A DNA stretch of 64,000 bases from positions 2,666,001-2,730,000 of the forward strand of contig NZ_CP076643.1 in assembly GCF_019226825.1 (NCBI RefSeq), given 5' to 3'. The notes under the pieces are model-generated. The model made no database searches. It was not told the origin of the DNA and saw nothing but the letters and a program-made list of their open reading frames with translations. The stretch comes from Vibrio ostreae. GTDB lineage: Bacteria; Pseudomonadota; Gammaproteobacteria; Enterobacterales; Vibrionaceae. Position 1 is the stretch's first letter. Each line of letters opens with the position of its first letter. Below, in pieces: positions 45,292 through 57,324 of the stretch. The translations under genes and the position numbers were made by a program.

Positions 45292-46245
45292 TCAGGGCTC
45301 CGGACTTTCCAGCCCCATCTCTGTCACCCGTGTGGCAATCAGTTTACTGCACTCCTGCTTGACCACTGCCCGCAGCCACTCCTGGGCCGGCGAATGGTGG
45401 CAGCGCGGATGCCAGATCATCGAGTAATCAAAAGGGGTAAAGGCAAACGGCAGCGGTTTCACCACCAAATTATGCCGTTCGGCGACCAGATACGCCAAAT
45501 CGGCCGGCACGGTGATGATCAGCGGCATGGTGTCGATAATCGCCAGGGCCGCTTCCAGATGATAAGCGCGCAACACCATACGACGTGGCGGCAACCCTTG
45601 CAGCGCCTGCTCGAGCAGTGCTTTTACCCCGTCACTAATGGCGATCATCGCATGCGGCGCCGCCTGATAATCCGCCAGCGTCATAGTTTTCCGGGCCAGC
45701 GGATGCTGGCGCGACATCAGGCACAACACTCCGACCCGGCCGAGAATCTCACTGTGCAGCGGTTCAATCGAGTGGGTCGGACGGCAAATCGCCAGATCGG
45801 CCCCCTCGTAAGTTAGCTGATCGAGCAGCCTTTCATGCTGCAACGGCAGCAGCTCTATCGCGACCTGTGGCGCCTGCTGGTAAATACGCGGCAAGGCAAA
45901 CGGCAAAATGGTCTGCATCGCATAATCGGTAGTAGCAATGGTAAAAGTCTGAGTGCAAGATGCGGGGTCAAACTCAAGCGGCGACAGCAACTGACGCAGC
46001 GACTCCAGCGGATCTCCCAGTGCCTGATTGATAATCAGAGCCTTTTCAGTTGGGATCAGATGCTGACCATGACGGGTAAACAGGGGATCGTCGAGTAGAC
46101 TACGCAGCCGCCCCAGCACCCGGCTCATCGCCGACTGACTCAGGCTGAGGCGCTCAGCCGCCTTGCTGACACTGCACTCTTCCACCAGAACCCGCAGCGC
46201 CACTAACAGATTCAAATCACGACGGTAAATATCTTCAAGTTCCAC
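45292..46245 (-). CDS. LysR-type transcriptional regulator, target unknown
   Basis: A 317-residue LysR protein. The N-terminal winged helix (NLLVALRVLVEECSVSKAAE; LSLSQSAMSRVLGRLRSLL) covers about 5-65, then a substrate-binding domain. The chosen GTG start at 46245 has GGGA seven bases upstream; the frame opens to a TTG at 46269. It faces acuI tail to tail, so the neighbour gives no strong clue to its target. The style resembles the NodD/LeuO side of the family; this is a loose impression. Confidence 0.82.
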   Translation of the reverse strand: MELEDIYRRDLNLLVALRVLVEECSVSKAAERLSLSQSAMSRVLGRLRSLLDDPLFTRHGQHLIPTEKALIINQALGDPLESLRQLLSPLEFDPASCTQTFTIATTDYAMQTILPFALPRIYQQAPQVAIELLPLQHERLLDQLTYEGADLAICRPTHSIEPLHSEILGRVGVLCLMSRQHPLARKTMTLADYQAAPHAMIAISDGVKALLEQALQGLPPRRMVLRAYHLEAALAIIDTMPLIITVPADLAYLVAERHNLVVKPLPFAFTPFDYSMIWHPRCHHSPAQEWLRAVVKQECSKLIATRVTEMGLESPEP

Positions 46246-46293
46246 GCATAATCCCGGGTTGAAAAGCAATAAAGCAGAGTGTAACTAATAAAC

Positions 46294-46320
46294 AAAAAAA
46301 AATCCCGCCTTTCAGCGGGG
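46294..46320 (-). terminator. Terminator of the small membrane protein gene
   Basis: On the minus strand CCCGC-TGAAAG-GCGGG is followed by A and T9. It lies between the 46380-46565 gene and the LysR gene, so the two are probably separate transcripts. Confidence 0.8.
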
Positions 46321-46379
46321 AAGCCCAAGAAAACTGGGGATAGTGTCGGAATGTATCTGAGCGTAGTTTGACAAGTGTG

Positions 46380-46565
46380 TTAGTTTTCCTGCTCTTCCGA
46401 TGTGCCTTGCCAGCGGCGCATCTCGAGCCAGATTCCAAAAAGCGAAGCACTCACACCAAATAATGGCATTAATGAGGTCTCAACCGGAGACCGCATAACG
46501 AGGGCGCAGAACGAAATAAAACACAGAACCGAATAGATGGTCAGTCTGTCTAGTGCTGTTAACAT
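46380..46565 (-). CDS. Small membrane protein, unknown
   Basis: A 61-residue protein with two hydrophobic segments (about 9-25 and 32-47) and a charged tail (EMRRWQGTSEEQEN). AAGGGG stands six bases before the ATG and a good terminator follows, which supports a real gene. No family recognised. Confidence 0.62.
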   Translation of the reverse strand: MLTALDRLTIYSVLCFISFCALVMRSPVETSLMPLFGVSASLFGIWLEMRRWQGTSEEQEN

Positions 46566-46702
46566 CTTGCACCCCTTCGATTTTTGTTACCAACTTGTTA
46601 ACTAAATTAAAACAAAAAGATCACTTTGCCAAGTGGTTATTGAATATTTTTTCCTCACCAGTATCATCTGAGTCTGATTTGTGACATCAATTAGGTTTGA
46701 CC

Positions 46703-46951
46703 ATGACATTTAATCCTGAATTAGCCACGTTAACGTTAGAAGCGCAAGGATTACGCTGCCCCGAGCCAGTGATGATGGTCAGGAAGACAATGCGCACCAT
46801 GCAAGACGGCGACGTACTGCTGATTAAAGCAGACGACCCGTCCACCACGCGCGATATCCCGAGTTTCTGCCGTTTTATGGACCACCAGTTGCTGGCAGCC
46901 AAGACCGATGAACTGCCCTACCAGTTCCTGATAAAGAAAGGCCTGGCGTGA
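46703..46951 (+). CDS. tusA: Sulfurtransferase TusA
   Basis: An 82-residue SirA/TusA-fold protein passing persulfide sulphur from IscS to TusD for 2-thiouridine in tRNA. The active Cys is at residue 19 in [12 protein letters not shown] 46703 is preferred over a TTG two codons earlier since it fits family length and the AGGT upstream. Confidence 0.93.
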   Translation: MTFNPELATLTLEAQGLRCPEPVMMVRKTMRTMQDGDVLLIKADDPSTTRDIPSFCRFMDHQLLAAKTDELPYQFLIKKGLA

Positions 46952-47051
46952 CGGCTGCTCCGGCCTGATTTAAAGCTCCGCTGCTGGTTTAAACCAGCAG
47001 CGCGGGAATCCCTCATCATCCACAATGATGGCTGGATACGGGTTAACGATC

Positions 47052-47078
47052 AAAAAAGGCTGCCTGAGGCAGCCTTTT
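47052..47078. terminator. Terminator between tusA and the 47081 gene
   Basis: Stem AAAAGGCTGCC-TGA-GGCAGCCTTTT works in both directions between convergent genes. Confidence 0.85.
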
Positions 47079-47080
47079 GT

Positions 47081-47341
47081 TTAATCTTGTTGTTCCAGTG
47101 TGCGGATTTCGGCCTGCAGCCTATATAGCTGTTGCTGCATGGCACGCATCTCTTCATGCAGCGGAATGATGTGCGCGACGCGAATCCAGGACTCGACGGT
47201 TAAACCTGTCATGATAATGGCCCCCACCACCATGGGTAGCCACATATCGGTTAACGACATCCCCAGTAACGTCAGTGCCAGACCAAAGCTAAACAGATAA
47301 CTCTGACTCTTGGCGCTCATTCCCATATAACGTGTCAGCAT
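47081..47341 (-). CDS. Small membrane protein with coiled-coil tail, unknown
   Basis: An 86-residue protein: two hydrophobic segments (about 14-30 and 34-48) and a C-terminal helix with heptad-like Leu/Met spacing (LHEEMRAMQQQLYRLQAEIR). It ends beside a terminator. No family recognised. Confidence 0.65.
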   Translation of the reverse strand: MLTRYMGMSAKSQSYLFSFGLALTLLGMSLTDMWLPMVVGAIIMTGLTVESWIRVAHIIPLHEEMRAMQQQLYRLQAEIRTLEQQD

Positions 47342-47438
47342 AAACCTTCCCTCTTGCGGTGATGGTTATCCTTACCCTAGCATGCTCTGCGGCCGACAAG
47401 TTTGGCCTCTGTCACGCTCTGAATCAGCTCACTCGGAA

Positions 47439-47993
47439 TCAGAAAAAGGCCGCAGCCAGCGCCAGCACTAGGAACAGCGCCGCTGTCACTTTACGGATCA
47501 GGCCAAGCGGCATTTTATCCGCCGACAATTTACCGATCAGCACCACAGGCACGTTAGCCAGCAGCATACCAATCGTCGTCCCCAGCACCACCCAGGTCAG
47601 CGCATCAGCATACTGCGCGCCGAGAATCGAGGTCGCAATTTGAGTTTTGTCACCGATTTCCGCCACAAAGAAAGCAATAAAGCTGGCAACAAAGGGACCA
47701 CGGTTGGAGATCTCTTCATCATCATCGAGTTTATCCGGGATCAGCACCCAACCCGCCATCGCCAGGAAGCTGGCCACCAGCACCCATTTAAGAACTTCCG
47801 GCGCCAGGTAATCCGCTACGACAACACCGAGCCAGGCAGCTAACGCATGGTTGGCGATGGTAGCAGCAAAAATAGCGGCAATAATAGGAATAGGTTTACG
47901 GTACCGGCTGGCCAGTAACAGAGATAGCAGCTGGGTCTTATCCCCGATTTCTGCCAGCGCAACGGTAGTAATTGAAATAGCTAAAACGCTCAC
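47439..47993 (-). CDS. mneA: Mn2+ exporter of the UPF0016/GDT1 family (MneA-like)
   Basis: A 184-residue inner-membrane protein with six helices in two repeats, each with the cation motif EIGDKT (near 15-20 and 113-118). In V. cholerae the member of this family, MneA, exports manganese. The start is GTG at 47993. A yybP-ykoY type Mn2+ riboswitch precedes it, which strongly supports the function. Confidence 0.9.
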   Translation of the reverse strand: MSVLAISITTVALAEIGDKTQLLSLLLASRYRKPIPIIAAIFAATIANHALAAWLGVVVADYLAPEVLKWVLVASFLAMAGWVLIPDKLDDDEEISNRGPFVASFIAFFVAEIGDKTQIATSILGAQYADALTWVVLGTTIGMLLANVPVVLIGKLSADKMPLGLIRKVTAALFLVLALAAAFF

Positions 47994-48070
47994 GACTTGC
48001 TCAATGGGGCGGGATTATTATAAAACCATAGACAAACGCCACGCCCCACCCCGGTTCGTGTTGTTTGTCT

Positions 48071-48190
48071 AAGGTCTTGCTAAACACAGCGTGTGCCGTG
48101 TCTCGAACGCCATGGTGATTTGGCACCAATTATGTTGACGGACGAACCGAACTGCGTGGCTGCAGGTTCGATAAGCTACTCCCCAAAGAC
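48071..48190 (-). promoter_or_regulatory. yybP-ykoY manganese riboswitch
   Basis: Read on the minus strand, the leader carries the family hallmarks: CTTTGGGGAGTAGC (starting 48188), then GTCAACATAATTGG, and GCAAGACC (48073-48080), in the order and spacing of the E. coli mntP leader. These segments form the paired loops that hold Mn2+. It should switch on expression of the exporter when Mn2+ is high. Confidence 0.88.
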
Positions 48191-48197
48191 GAACCGG

Positions 48198-48226
48198 ATT
48201 CTATCCAGCCCAGACGCAGAGTACAA
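48198..48226 (-). promoter_or_regulatory. Promoter of the riboswitch-mneA transcript
   Basis: On the minus strand TTGTAC (48221-48226), a 17-bp spacer and TAGAAT (48198-48203) would start RNA about at 48190, right at the riboswitch 5' edge. Confidence 0.7.
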
Positions 48227-48408
48227 GCCTTGGGTGGCAAAAAAGCGACAAGTGGGAAATTTAAGCAGCTTAAACGACAAAAACTCCATTAAAAGAGATT
48301 TTTGCCGATTAATTAAGCAAGATTTCCTCTACTTTGTCGGGGCAGAACTCGGTATACTTGATTGTTATTTTTTATCACTTCAGACAAAAGAATCGCGCGA
48401 ACCTGACT

Positions 48409-49326
48409 ATGCAAAAATACGACATCAAAACCTTTCAGGGTATGATCCTCGCGCTGCAGGATTATTGGGCCCAACAAGGCTGTACCATCGTTCAACCACT
48501 GGATATGGAAGTGGGGGCAGGTACTTCTCACCCAATGACTTGCTTGCGTGCTATCGGTCCTGAGCCGATGGCAACAGCGTACGTTCAACCATCCCGCCGT
48601 CCGACTGACGGCCGCTACGGTGAGAACCCGAACCGCCTGCAGCACTACTACCAATTCCAGGTAGTGATCAAACCTTCTCCGGATAATCTGCAGGAACTGT
48701 ACCTGGGCTCACTGGAAGTGCTGGGAATGGACCCGCGTGTCCACGATATCCGCTTTGTGGAAGACAACTGGGAAAACCCGACTCTGGGTGCCTGGGGTCT
48801 GGGCTGGGAAGTCTGGTTAAACGGCATGGAAGTCACCCAGTTTACGTACTTCCAGCAAGTGGGCGGCCTGGAATGTAAACCGGTCACCGGCGAAATCACG
48901 TACGGTATTGAACGTCTGGCGATGTACATTCAGGGCGTCGATTCTGTGTATGACCTGGTCTGGACTGACGGTCCGCTGGGTAAAGTGACTTACGGCGACA
49001 TCTTCCACCAGAACGAAGTAGAACAGTCGACCTACAACTTTGAACACGCCGACGTCGACTTTCTGTTTGGTTTCTTTGATCAGTGTGAAAAAGAGTGTCA
49101 GCACCTGATCGCGCTGGAAAAACCACTTCCTCTGCCGGCTTACGAGCGCATTCTGAAAGCGGGCCACGCTTTCAACCTGCTCGATGCGCGTAAAGCCATT
49201 TCGGTCACCGAGCGTCAGCGTTACATTCTGCGTATCCGTAACCTGACCAAATCGGTAGCCGAGGCATACTACGCCTCACGTGAAGCTCTGGGCTTCCCGA
49301 TGTGCAAACCATCCGACCAGAAGTAA
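48409..49326 (+). CDS. glyQ: Glycyl-tRNA synthetase alpha subunit
   Basis: A 305-residue class II synthetase subunit carrying the catalytic core: the [17 protein letters not shown] start, the [14 protein letters not shown] block and the [19 protein letters not shown] block with motif 2-type Arg. It charges tRNA-Gly as an alpha2beta2 enzyme with GlyS. The start at 48409 fits the family. Confidence 0.97.
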   Translation: MQKYDIKTFQGMILALQDYWAQQGCTIVQPLDMEVGAGTSHPMTCLRAIGPEPMATAYVQPSRRPTDGRYGENPNRLQHYYQFQVVIKPSPDNLQELYLGSLEVLGMDPRVHDIRFVEDNWENPTLGAWGLGWEVWLNGMEVTQFTYFQQVGGLECKPVTGEITYGIERLAMYIQGVDSVYDLVWTDGPLGKVTYGDIFHQNEVEQSTYNFEHADVDFLFGFFDQCEKECQHLIALEKPLPLPAYERILKAGHAFNLLDARKAISVTERQRYILRIRNLTKSVAEAYYASREALGFPMCKPSDQK

Positions 49327-49340
49327 GGGGAAGACGTCAC

Positions 49341-51407
49341 ATGGCAAAAGAATTTTTAATTGAGCTGGGTACCGAAGAGCTGCCACCAACGCAACTGCGT
49401 ACTCTGGCTGAAGCGTTTGCAGCCAACTTCGAAGCCGAGCTGCAAACAGCTGATATCGCCCACCAGGGTGTAAAATGGTATGCAGCACCACGCCGTCTGG
49501 CCCTGAAAGTGGCCGACCTGGCCGAGCGTCAGGCCGACAAAGTGGTTGAAAAACGTGGTCCGGCAGTCAGTGCGGCATTCGATGCTGACGGCAACCCGAC
49601 TAAAGCCGCTCAGGGCTGGGCACGCGGTTGTGGTATCACGGTTGAACAGGCTGAGCGTCTGACCACCGACAAAGGTGAATGGCTGCTGTTCAAACAGGAA
49701 GTCATCGGTCAGAGCACCAGTGAAATCCTGGCTGAGCTGGCTGACAAAGCACTCAACAATCTGCCGATTGCCAAGCCGATGCGCTGGGCCGACAAAGAAA
49801 CCCAGTTTATCCGTCCGGTCAAAACCCTGACCATGCTGTTTGGCAGCGACCTGATCGAAGGTGAAATCCTCGGCGTGCAATCGGCACGCACTATCCGCGG
49901 TCACCGTTTCATGGGCGAAGCCGAATTCACTATCGACTCAGCTGATCAGTACCCGCAGATCCTCAAAGAGCGCGGTAAAGTGATGGCCGATTACGATGAA
50001 CGTAAAGCGATCATCCTGGCCGACGCACAAAAAGCGGCCGCGGCGGTTGGCGGTGTCGCCGATCTGGAAGATGATCTGGTCGAAGAAGTGGCATCACTGG
50101 TCGAATGGCCGGTAGTACTGACGGCAAAATTCGAGCAGGAATTCCTGAAAGTTCCGGCTGAAGCCCTGGTATACACCATGAAGGGTGACCAGAAGTACTT
50201 CCCGGTTTACGACGAAAATCGCCAGCTGCTGCCGAACTTCATCTTCGTCTCCAACATCGAATCGAAACAACCACGTTTCGTGATTGAAGGTAACGAGAAA
50301 GTGGTTCGTCCGCGTCTGGCCGATGCCGAGTTCTTTTTCAACACTGACCGGAAGCGTCCGCTGATTGACCGTCTGCCACAACTGGAGCAAGCCATTTTCC
50401 AGAAGCAGCTCGGGACCATTAAAGACAAAACCGATCGCATCACCGAACTGGCTGGCTACATTGCTGACCAGATTGGCGCCGATGTGGAAAAATCTAAACG
50501 TGCCGGCCTGCTGGCGAAATGTGACCTGATGACCTCGATGGTGTTCGAGTTCACCGACACCCAGGGTGTCATGGGTATGCACTACGCACGTCACGACGGC
50601 GAAGCCGAAGAAGTAGCCGTAGCGCTGAATGAGCAGTACATGCCGCGTTTCGCCGGTGATGATCTGCCAGGCAACGGTGTCTCCTCTGCGCTGGCCATGG
50701 CTGACAAGCTGGATACCATTGTCGGTATCTTCGGTATCGGTCAGGCACCAAAAGGCAGCGACCCGTTCGCTTTGCGTCGCGCTTCACTGGGTGTACTGCG
50801 TATCATCGTTGAATACGGCTACAACCTGGATCTGGTTGACCTGGTAGCAAAAGCGAAATCTCTGTTCGCTGACCGCCTGACCAACGCCAACGTTGAGCAG
50901 GATGTGATTGAATTCATGCTCGGCCGCTTCCGTGCCTGGTACCAGGATGAAGGCTTTAGTGTCGACATCATCCAGGCGGTGCTGGCGCGTAACCCGACCA
51001 AACCGGCTGATTTCGACCAGCGCGTGAAAGCCGTCTCGCACTTCCGTGCTCTGGAAGCAGCAGAATCACTGGCGGCAGCCAACAAACGGGTAGGTAATAT
51101 TCTGGCTAAGTTCGACGGTGAACTGGCGCAAGAGATTGACCTGGCTCTGCTGCAGGAAGACGCTGAGAAGACGCTGGCGGAAAGTGTTGAAATCATGACC
51201 GAAGCGCTGGAGCCGGCGTTTGCGACCGGTAACTACCAGCAAGCGCTGAGCCAGCTGGCTGAACTGCGTGAGCCGGTCGATGCGTTCTTTGATAACGTCA
51301 TGGTGATGGCAGACGATGAAGCGCTGAAGAAAAACCGCCTCACCCTGCTTAATAACCTGCGTAACCTGTTCCTGCAAGTGGCGGACATCTCACTGCTGCA
51401 GAAATAA
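49341..51407 (+). CDS. glyS: Glycyl-tRNA synthetase beta subunit
   Basis: A 688-residue tRNA-binding subunit, beginning [20 protein letters not shown] and containing the HD-like and DALR anticodon-binding parts. It lies 14 bp after glyQ with AAGGGG in front, and ends at a strong terminator. Confidence 0.97.
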   Translation: MAKEFLIELGTEELPPTQLRTLAEAFAANFEAELQTADIAHQGVKWYAAPRRLALKVADLAERQADKVVEKRGPAVSAAFDADGNPTKAAQGWARGCGITVEQAERLTTDKGEWLLFKQEVIGQSTSEILAELADKALNNLPIAKPMRWADKETQFIRPVKTLTMLFGSDLIEGEILGVQSARTIRGHRFMGEAEFTIDSADQYPQILKERGKVMADYDERKAIILADAQKAAAAVGGVADLEDDLVEEVASLVEWPVVLTAKFEQEFLKVPAEALVYTMKGDQKYFPVYDENRQLLPNFIFVSNIESKQPRFVIEGNEKVVRPRLADAEFFFNTDRKRPLIDRLPQLEQAIFQKQLGTIKDKTDRITELAGYIADQIGADVEKSKRAGLLAKCDLMTSMVFEFTDTQGVMGMHYARHDGEAEEVAVALNEQYMPRFAGDDLPGNGVSSALAMADKLDTIVGIFGIGQAPKGSDPFALRRASLGVLRIIVEYGYNLDLVDLVAKAKSLFADRLTNANVEQDVIEFMLGRFRAWYQDEGFSVDIIQAVLARNPTKPADFDQRVKAVSHFRALEAAESLAAANKRVGNILAKFDGELAQEIDLALLQEDAEKTLAESVEIMTEALEPAFATGNYQQALSQLAELREPVDAFFDNVMVMADDEALKKNRLTLLNNLRNLFLQVADISLLQK

Positions 51408-51430
51408 GTTCAGCGTTACTATCCCCTGTT

Positions 51431-51466
51431 AACAAGGCCAACTCCCCGGAGTTGGCCTTGTTTTTT
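51431..51466 (+). terminator. glyQS terminator
   Basis: Stem AACAAGGCCAACTCC / GGAGTTGGCCTTGTT with T6. Confidence 0.93.
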
Positions 51467-51592
51467 GATCTAAAACAAAATAGTACTTTGCCTGCCAAAA
51501 GCATTGCGGTATGTTCAAGAATCAAGCGAAATGGCGGATATTCTTCCCGCTAAACTAAAATATACAAACACAACTCATCAGGTAGTCGAGCA

Positions 51593-52843
51593 ATGCAGTT
51601 TTCAACTTTTGGCGAAAAATTTAACCGGTACTCCGGTATTACCCAGTTAATGGACGATTTAAACGATGGTCTGCGCACGCCAGGCGCGATCATGCTGGGT
51701 GGCGGTAACCCGGCGGCCATTCCGGCCATGCTCGATTACTTCAAACTCGCCAGCCAGGACATGCTCGAAGACGGCTCGCTGATTGCCGCGATGACCAACT
51801 ATGACGGCCCGCAGGGCAAAGACGTCTTTATTAAGGCGCTGGCTAAACTGCTGCGTGACACCTACGGCTGGGATATCAGCGAGCAAAACATCAGCCTGAC
51901 CAACGGCAGTCAGAGCGGTTTTTTCTACCTGTTCAACCTGTTGGCCGGGAAACAGCAAGATGGCAGCCATAAGAAGATTCTGCTGCCGCTGGCACCGGAA
52001 TACATCGGTTATGGCGATGCGGGGATCGATGAAGATATCTTCGTGTCCTACCATCCGGAAATCGAGCTGCTTGATAACGGCCTGTTCAAATATCACGTTG
52101 ACTTCGAACAGCTGCAGGTGGATGAGTCGGTCGCCGCTATCTGTGCCTCGCGCCCGACTAACCCGACCGGCAATGTCCTGACCGATGAAGAAGTGCATAA
52201 ACTGGATCAGCTGGCTCGCGCCAATAACATTCCGCTGATTATTGATAATGCTTACGGTCTGCCGTTCCCGAATATCATTTTTGAAGATGTGCAGCCATTC
52301 TGGAACGACAACACCATTCTGTGCATGAGCCTGTCGAAACTCGGCCTGCCGGGTGTACGCTGCGGGATCATTATTGCCAGCGAGGAAGTGACTAAAGCCC
52401 TGGCCAACATGAATGGCATCATCAGCCTGGCACCAGGCAGTGTCGGCCCGGCTCTAGCGCATCGTATGATCGAAAAAGGCGATCTGTTGCGCGTCAGTCA
52501 GGACATCATCAAGCCGTTCTACCGCCAGAAATCACAACGTGCGGTTGAACTGTTGCAACAGGCCATGCCGGATCCGCGCTTCCGTATTCATAAACCGGAA
52601 GGTGCGATTTTCCTGTGGCTGTGGTTTGATGAACTGCCGATCACCACCATGGAGCTGTACCGCCGTCTCAAAGCACGCGGCGTGCTGATTGTGCCGGGAG
52701 AGTATTTCTTTATCGGCCAGAAAGAAGACTGGGATCATGCGCACCAGTGCCTGCGCATGAACTATGTGCAAAGTGATGAAGCGATGCAACAAGGCATTGC
52801 CATCATCGCTGAAGAAGTGGCCAAAGCCTACCAGCAAGGCTGA
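51593..52843 (+). CDS. avtA: Valine-pyruvate aminotransferase AvtA
   Basis: A 416-residue fold-type I PLP aminotransferase making valine from 2-oxoisovalerate with alanine as donor. Conserved parts include TNGSQSGFFYLFNLLAG near 102-118, RPTNPTGNVL near 191-200 and the PLP Lys in CMSLSKLGLPGVRCG near 244-258. It is a single gene. It may help supply valine where ilvE is not in the ilv operon. Confidence 0.93.
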   Translation: MQFSTFGEKFNRYSGITQLMDDLNDGLRTPGAIMLGGGNPAAIPAMLDYFKLASQDMLEDGSLIAAMTNYDGPQGKDVFIKALAKLLRDTYGWDISEQNISLTNGSQSGFFYLFNLLAGKQQDGSHKKILLPLAPEYIGYGDAGIDEDIFVSYHPEIELLDNGLFKYHVDFEQLQVDESVAAICASRPTNPTGNVLTDEEVHKLDQLARANNIPLIIDNAYGLPFPNIIFEDVQPFWNDNTILCMSLSKLGLPGVRCGIIIASEEVTKALANMNGIISLAPGSVGPALAHRMIEKGDLLRVSQDIIKPFYRQKSQRAVELLQQAMPDPRFRIHKPEGAIFLWLWFDELPITTMELYRRLKARGVLIVPGEYFFIGQKEDWDHAHQCLRMNYVQSDEAMQQGIAIIAEEVAKAYQQG

Positions 52844-52861
52844 TAGCCCTGCGCCAGACAG

Positions 52862-52884
52862 CAAAAGGCCCGCATCTGCGGGCC
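52862..52884 (-). terminator. Terminator of ibpA
   Basis: On the minus strand GGCCCGCA-GA-TGCGGGCC is followed by TTTTGC, about 50 bp after the ibpA stop; on the plus strand it lacks a T-run. Confidence 0.65.
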
Positions 52885-52934
52885 ATCGTGTTATTTGCCT
52901 GTCACAACCACACGCTGAGTATCAGCGCTCGCGG

Positions 52935-53372
52935 TTACTCGTCGCCAATCAGTTGCTGGCCGTTGATGGCGATTTTACGTGGCTGCATCGCCTGCGGAAT
53001 TTCCCGCTCCAGATCAATGTGCAGCAGACCTTTTTCCATCTGCGCACCCACCACTTTGACATAATCCGCCAGTTGGAACTTACGCTCAAAGTCGCGTTCC
53101 GCAATGCCCTGATAGATATAGTTTTTGTTCTCTTCCGGTGCCCGCTCACCACGCACAATCAGAGTATTTTCGTGCTGGGTAATATCCAGATCCTGCTCGG
53201 CGAAACCGGCCACCGCCATGGTGATACGGTATTTATTCTCTTGCTGCTGCTCGATGTTGTACGGAGGGTAACCGCCCTGGGTGTTTTTGGCGCCGCCTGC
53301 TTCCATCATGTTCAGCAGGCGATCAAAACCAATCGCATTACGGTACAGCGGAGTAAAATCAACAGTTCTCAT
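52935..53372 (-). CDS. ibpA: Small heat-shock protein IbpA (Hsp20)
   Basis: A 145-residue alpha-crystallin chaperone that holds unfolded proteins for refolding. The N-terminal arm (DFTPLYRNAIGFDRLLNMME) is followed by the crystallin domain (about 38-128) with IAERDFERKFQLADYV and GLLHIDLEREIP, and a short C-terminal tail. Only one ibp gene is seen here. Transcription and translation both look heat-controlled. Confidence 0.95.
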   Translation of the reverse strand: MRTVDFTPLYRNAIGFDRLLNMMEAGGAKNTQGGYPPYNIEQQQENKYRITMAVAGFAEQDLDITQHENTLIVRGERAPEENKNYIYQGIAERDFERKFQLADYVKVVGAQMEKGLLHIDLEREIPQAMQPRKIAINGQQLIGDE

Positions 53373-53566
53373 ATCCTATCCTCTTTCTTAAGCAATAGTC
53401 TTAACAGTGTGTTAAGTGGCATCACTCACTCATATGACCTGAGCATGCCCGGTTGGGTTGAGCAGCCGGCCTTTTCCTCTCAAGAGCGAAAAGGTGGGTG
53501 GCTGCGGGAGACCCGTCTGGCATCTCCCTACAACACAGATATAAGGACGCAAAATTCACTTTCAAG
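53373..53566 (-). promoter_or_regulatory. ibpA sigma-32 promoter and ROSE-like 5' UTR
   Basis: On the minus strand CTTGAAA (53560-53566), 13 bp, and CCTTATAT (53539-53546) fit the sigma-32 consensus (CTTGAAA, CCCCATNT). The transcript would have a leader of about 160 nt with a long hairpin (GCAGCC...CCTTTTC / GAAAAGG...GGCTGC) and, just before the start codon, TTGCT facing AGGA of the ribosome site, the pattern of ROSE RNA thermometers. The thermometer call is from pattern only. Confidence 0.6.
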
Positions 53567-53712
53567 CGCGCAGATTAAAATTTTTTGCATTGTCTGCCGC
53601 ACCTACTCGCCTTCCTCTGCGCAAACCGTTTGCCGCTCATCAAAAATGCCGCAATGTTTTTTGCGTAGCAGCCTGGGGAATATCAGCGCGCCGAATTGGC
53701 GGAAAACACGGC

Positions 53713-53742
53713 AAAAAAAAGCAGCGCTCAAGGCGCTGCTTT
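53713..53742 (-). terminator. gyrB terminator
   Basis: On the minus strand AGCAGCGCC-TTGA-GCGCTGCT is followed by T8, about 50 bp after the gyrB stop. Confidence 0.85.
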
Positions 53743-53792
53743 CTTATGCTTGGGTGGTTAACTCTTGCTGTATCGGTTAACCAAGCTGGCAA

Positions 53793-56210
<2,418 letters not shown>

Positions 56211-56225
56211 TTACTCTCTCACTAT

Positions 56226-57305
56226 TTATCCTTGCCCTATTGTGCCATGTTCCACATGAAACATCTTGCTATTTGACTCGATCATGTCGGCAACCTGGCT
56301 TTCAGTAATAGAACTTACAAAAACTTGTGCCCCCGTCGCTTTTAAGCAGTCAGCAAGGCGCTTACGACGTTGGCTATCGAGTTCGGAAGCAAAATCATCA
56401 ATCAAATAGATGCATTGCTTCCCGGTCAGTTCGGTCAGATGCTGCCCTTGTGCAACACGCAGGGCGCAGACCATGAGTTTCAGCTGACCGCGTGACAGAA
56501 CATCCTCTACCGGCGTCCCGTTCACCTTGATTTTTAAATCGGCTTTGTTCGGACCACTGAACGTGTAGCCCAGAGACTGGTCACGTTCAAAGTTCTTCTC
56601 CAGTATCTGGTGATACGGAGTGTCTTTGTCCCAGCCCCGGTAATACTTGAGGCTGATGTCAAATTCGGGCAGAAAGGTGCGGCACAGCTCTTCGGCCACG
56701 CCTTTCATCTGCTCGATGTACGCCGCACGCCACTGGTCAATATTGTGTGCCAACCGGGCCAACTCCTGATCCCAGTAACTGAGTTCACGGTAGCGGGTCG
56801 CGGTTTTCAGCAGTGCATTGCGCTGTTTATTGAGCCGCTTGAAACGCCCCCAGGCATCAAAGAATCCTTTTTCGCTGTGGAAGACGCCCCAGTCGATAAA
56901 GGCACGGCGATTTTTCGGCCCGTCCGTCAGCAAATCAAACCCCTCCGGATGAATGAGTTGCAGCGGCAGAACCTGCGCCAACTGAGCGAGCTTCTGCCCA
57001 GACTGACCGCCTATTTTAACCTCTGTCGAGCCATCACGCTGCTTATTAATGCCAATGGGTAGCTCAAATTGATCCGAGGTCAAAAAACGCCCGTGCACAA
57101 ACAGTTCCGGGCAGTCATTCTGAATAACCCGGCCAGTCAGTGAGCTTTTAAAAGAGCGGCCGTGACCGAGTAGATAAATCGCTTCCAGTACACTGGTTTT
57201 ACCACTGCCGTTGGGGCCAATAAGAAAGTTAAAGCCTGATGATAAATCGATATCACAGGCTTTAATATTGCGAAACTGCTGAACAATCAGACGAGTAAGA
57301 GGCAT
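56226..57305 (-). CDS. recF: DNA replication and repair protein RecF
   Basis: A 359-residue SMC-like ATPase that helps load RecA at gaps. Walker [14 protein letters not shown] is near 30-42, signature [10 protein letters not shown] near 268-277 and Walker [14 protein letters not shown] near 298-310. Part of dnaA-dnaN-recF-gyrB, 19 bp after dnaN. Confidence 0.97.
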   Translation of the reverse strand: MPLTRLIVQQFRNIKACDIDLSSGFNFLIGPNGSGKTSVLEAIYLLGHGRSFKSSLTGRVIQNDCPELFVHGRFLTSDQFELPIGINKQRDGSTEVKIGGQSGQKLAQLAQVLPLQLIHPEGFDLLTDGPKNRRAFIDWGVFHSEKGFFDAWGRFKRLNKQRNALLKTATRYRELSYWDQELARLAHNIDQWRAAYIEQMKGVAEELCRTFLPEFDISLKYYRGWDKDTPYHQILEKNFERDQSLGYTFSGPNKADLKIKVNGTPVEDVLSRGQLKLMVCALRVAQGQHLTELTGKQCIYLIDDFASELDSQRRKRLADCLKATGAQVFVSSITESQVADMIESNSKMFHVEHGTIGQG

Positions 57306-57324
57306 GATGTATGTGAGCCGAGCA

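Noticed and set aside
52764..53780. A 338-codon plus-strand frame across ibpA and the gyrB terminator
   Set aside because: It runs antisense to ibpA and through regulatory sequence, and shows no family resemblance.
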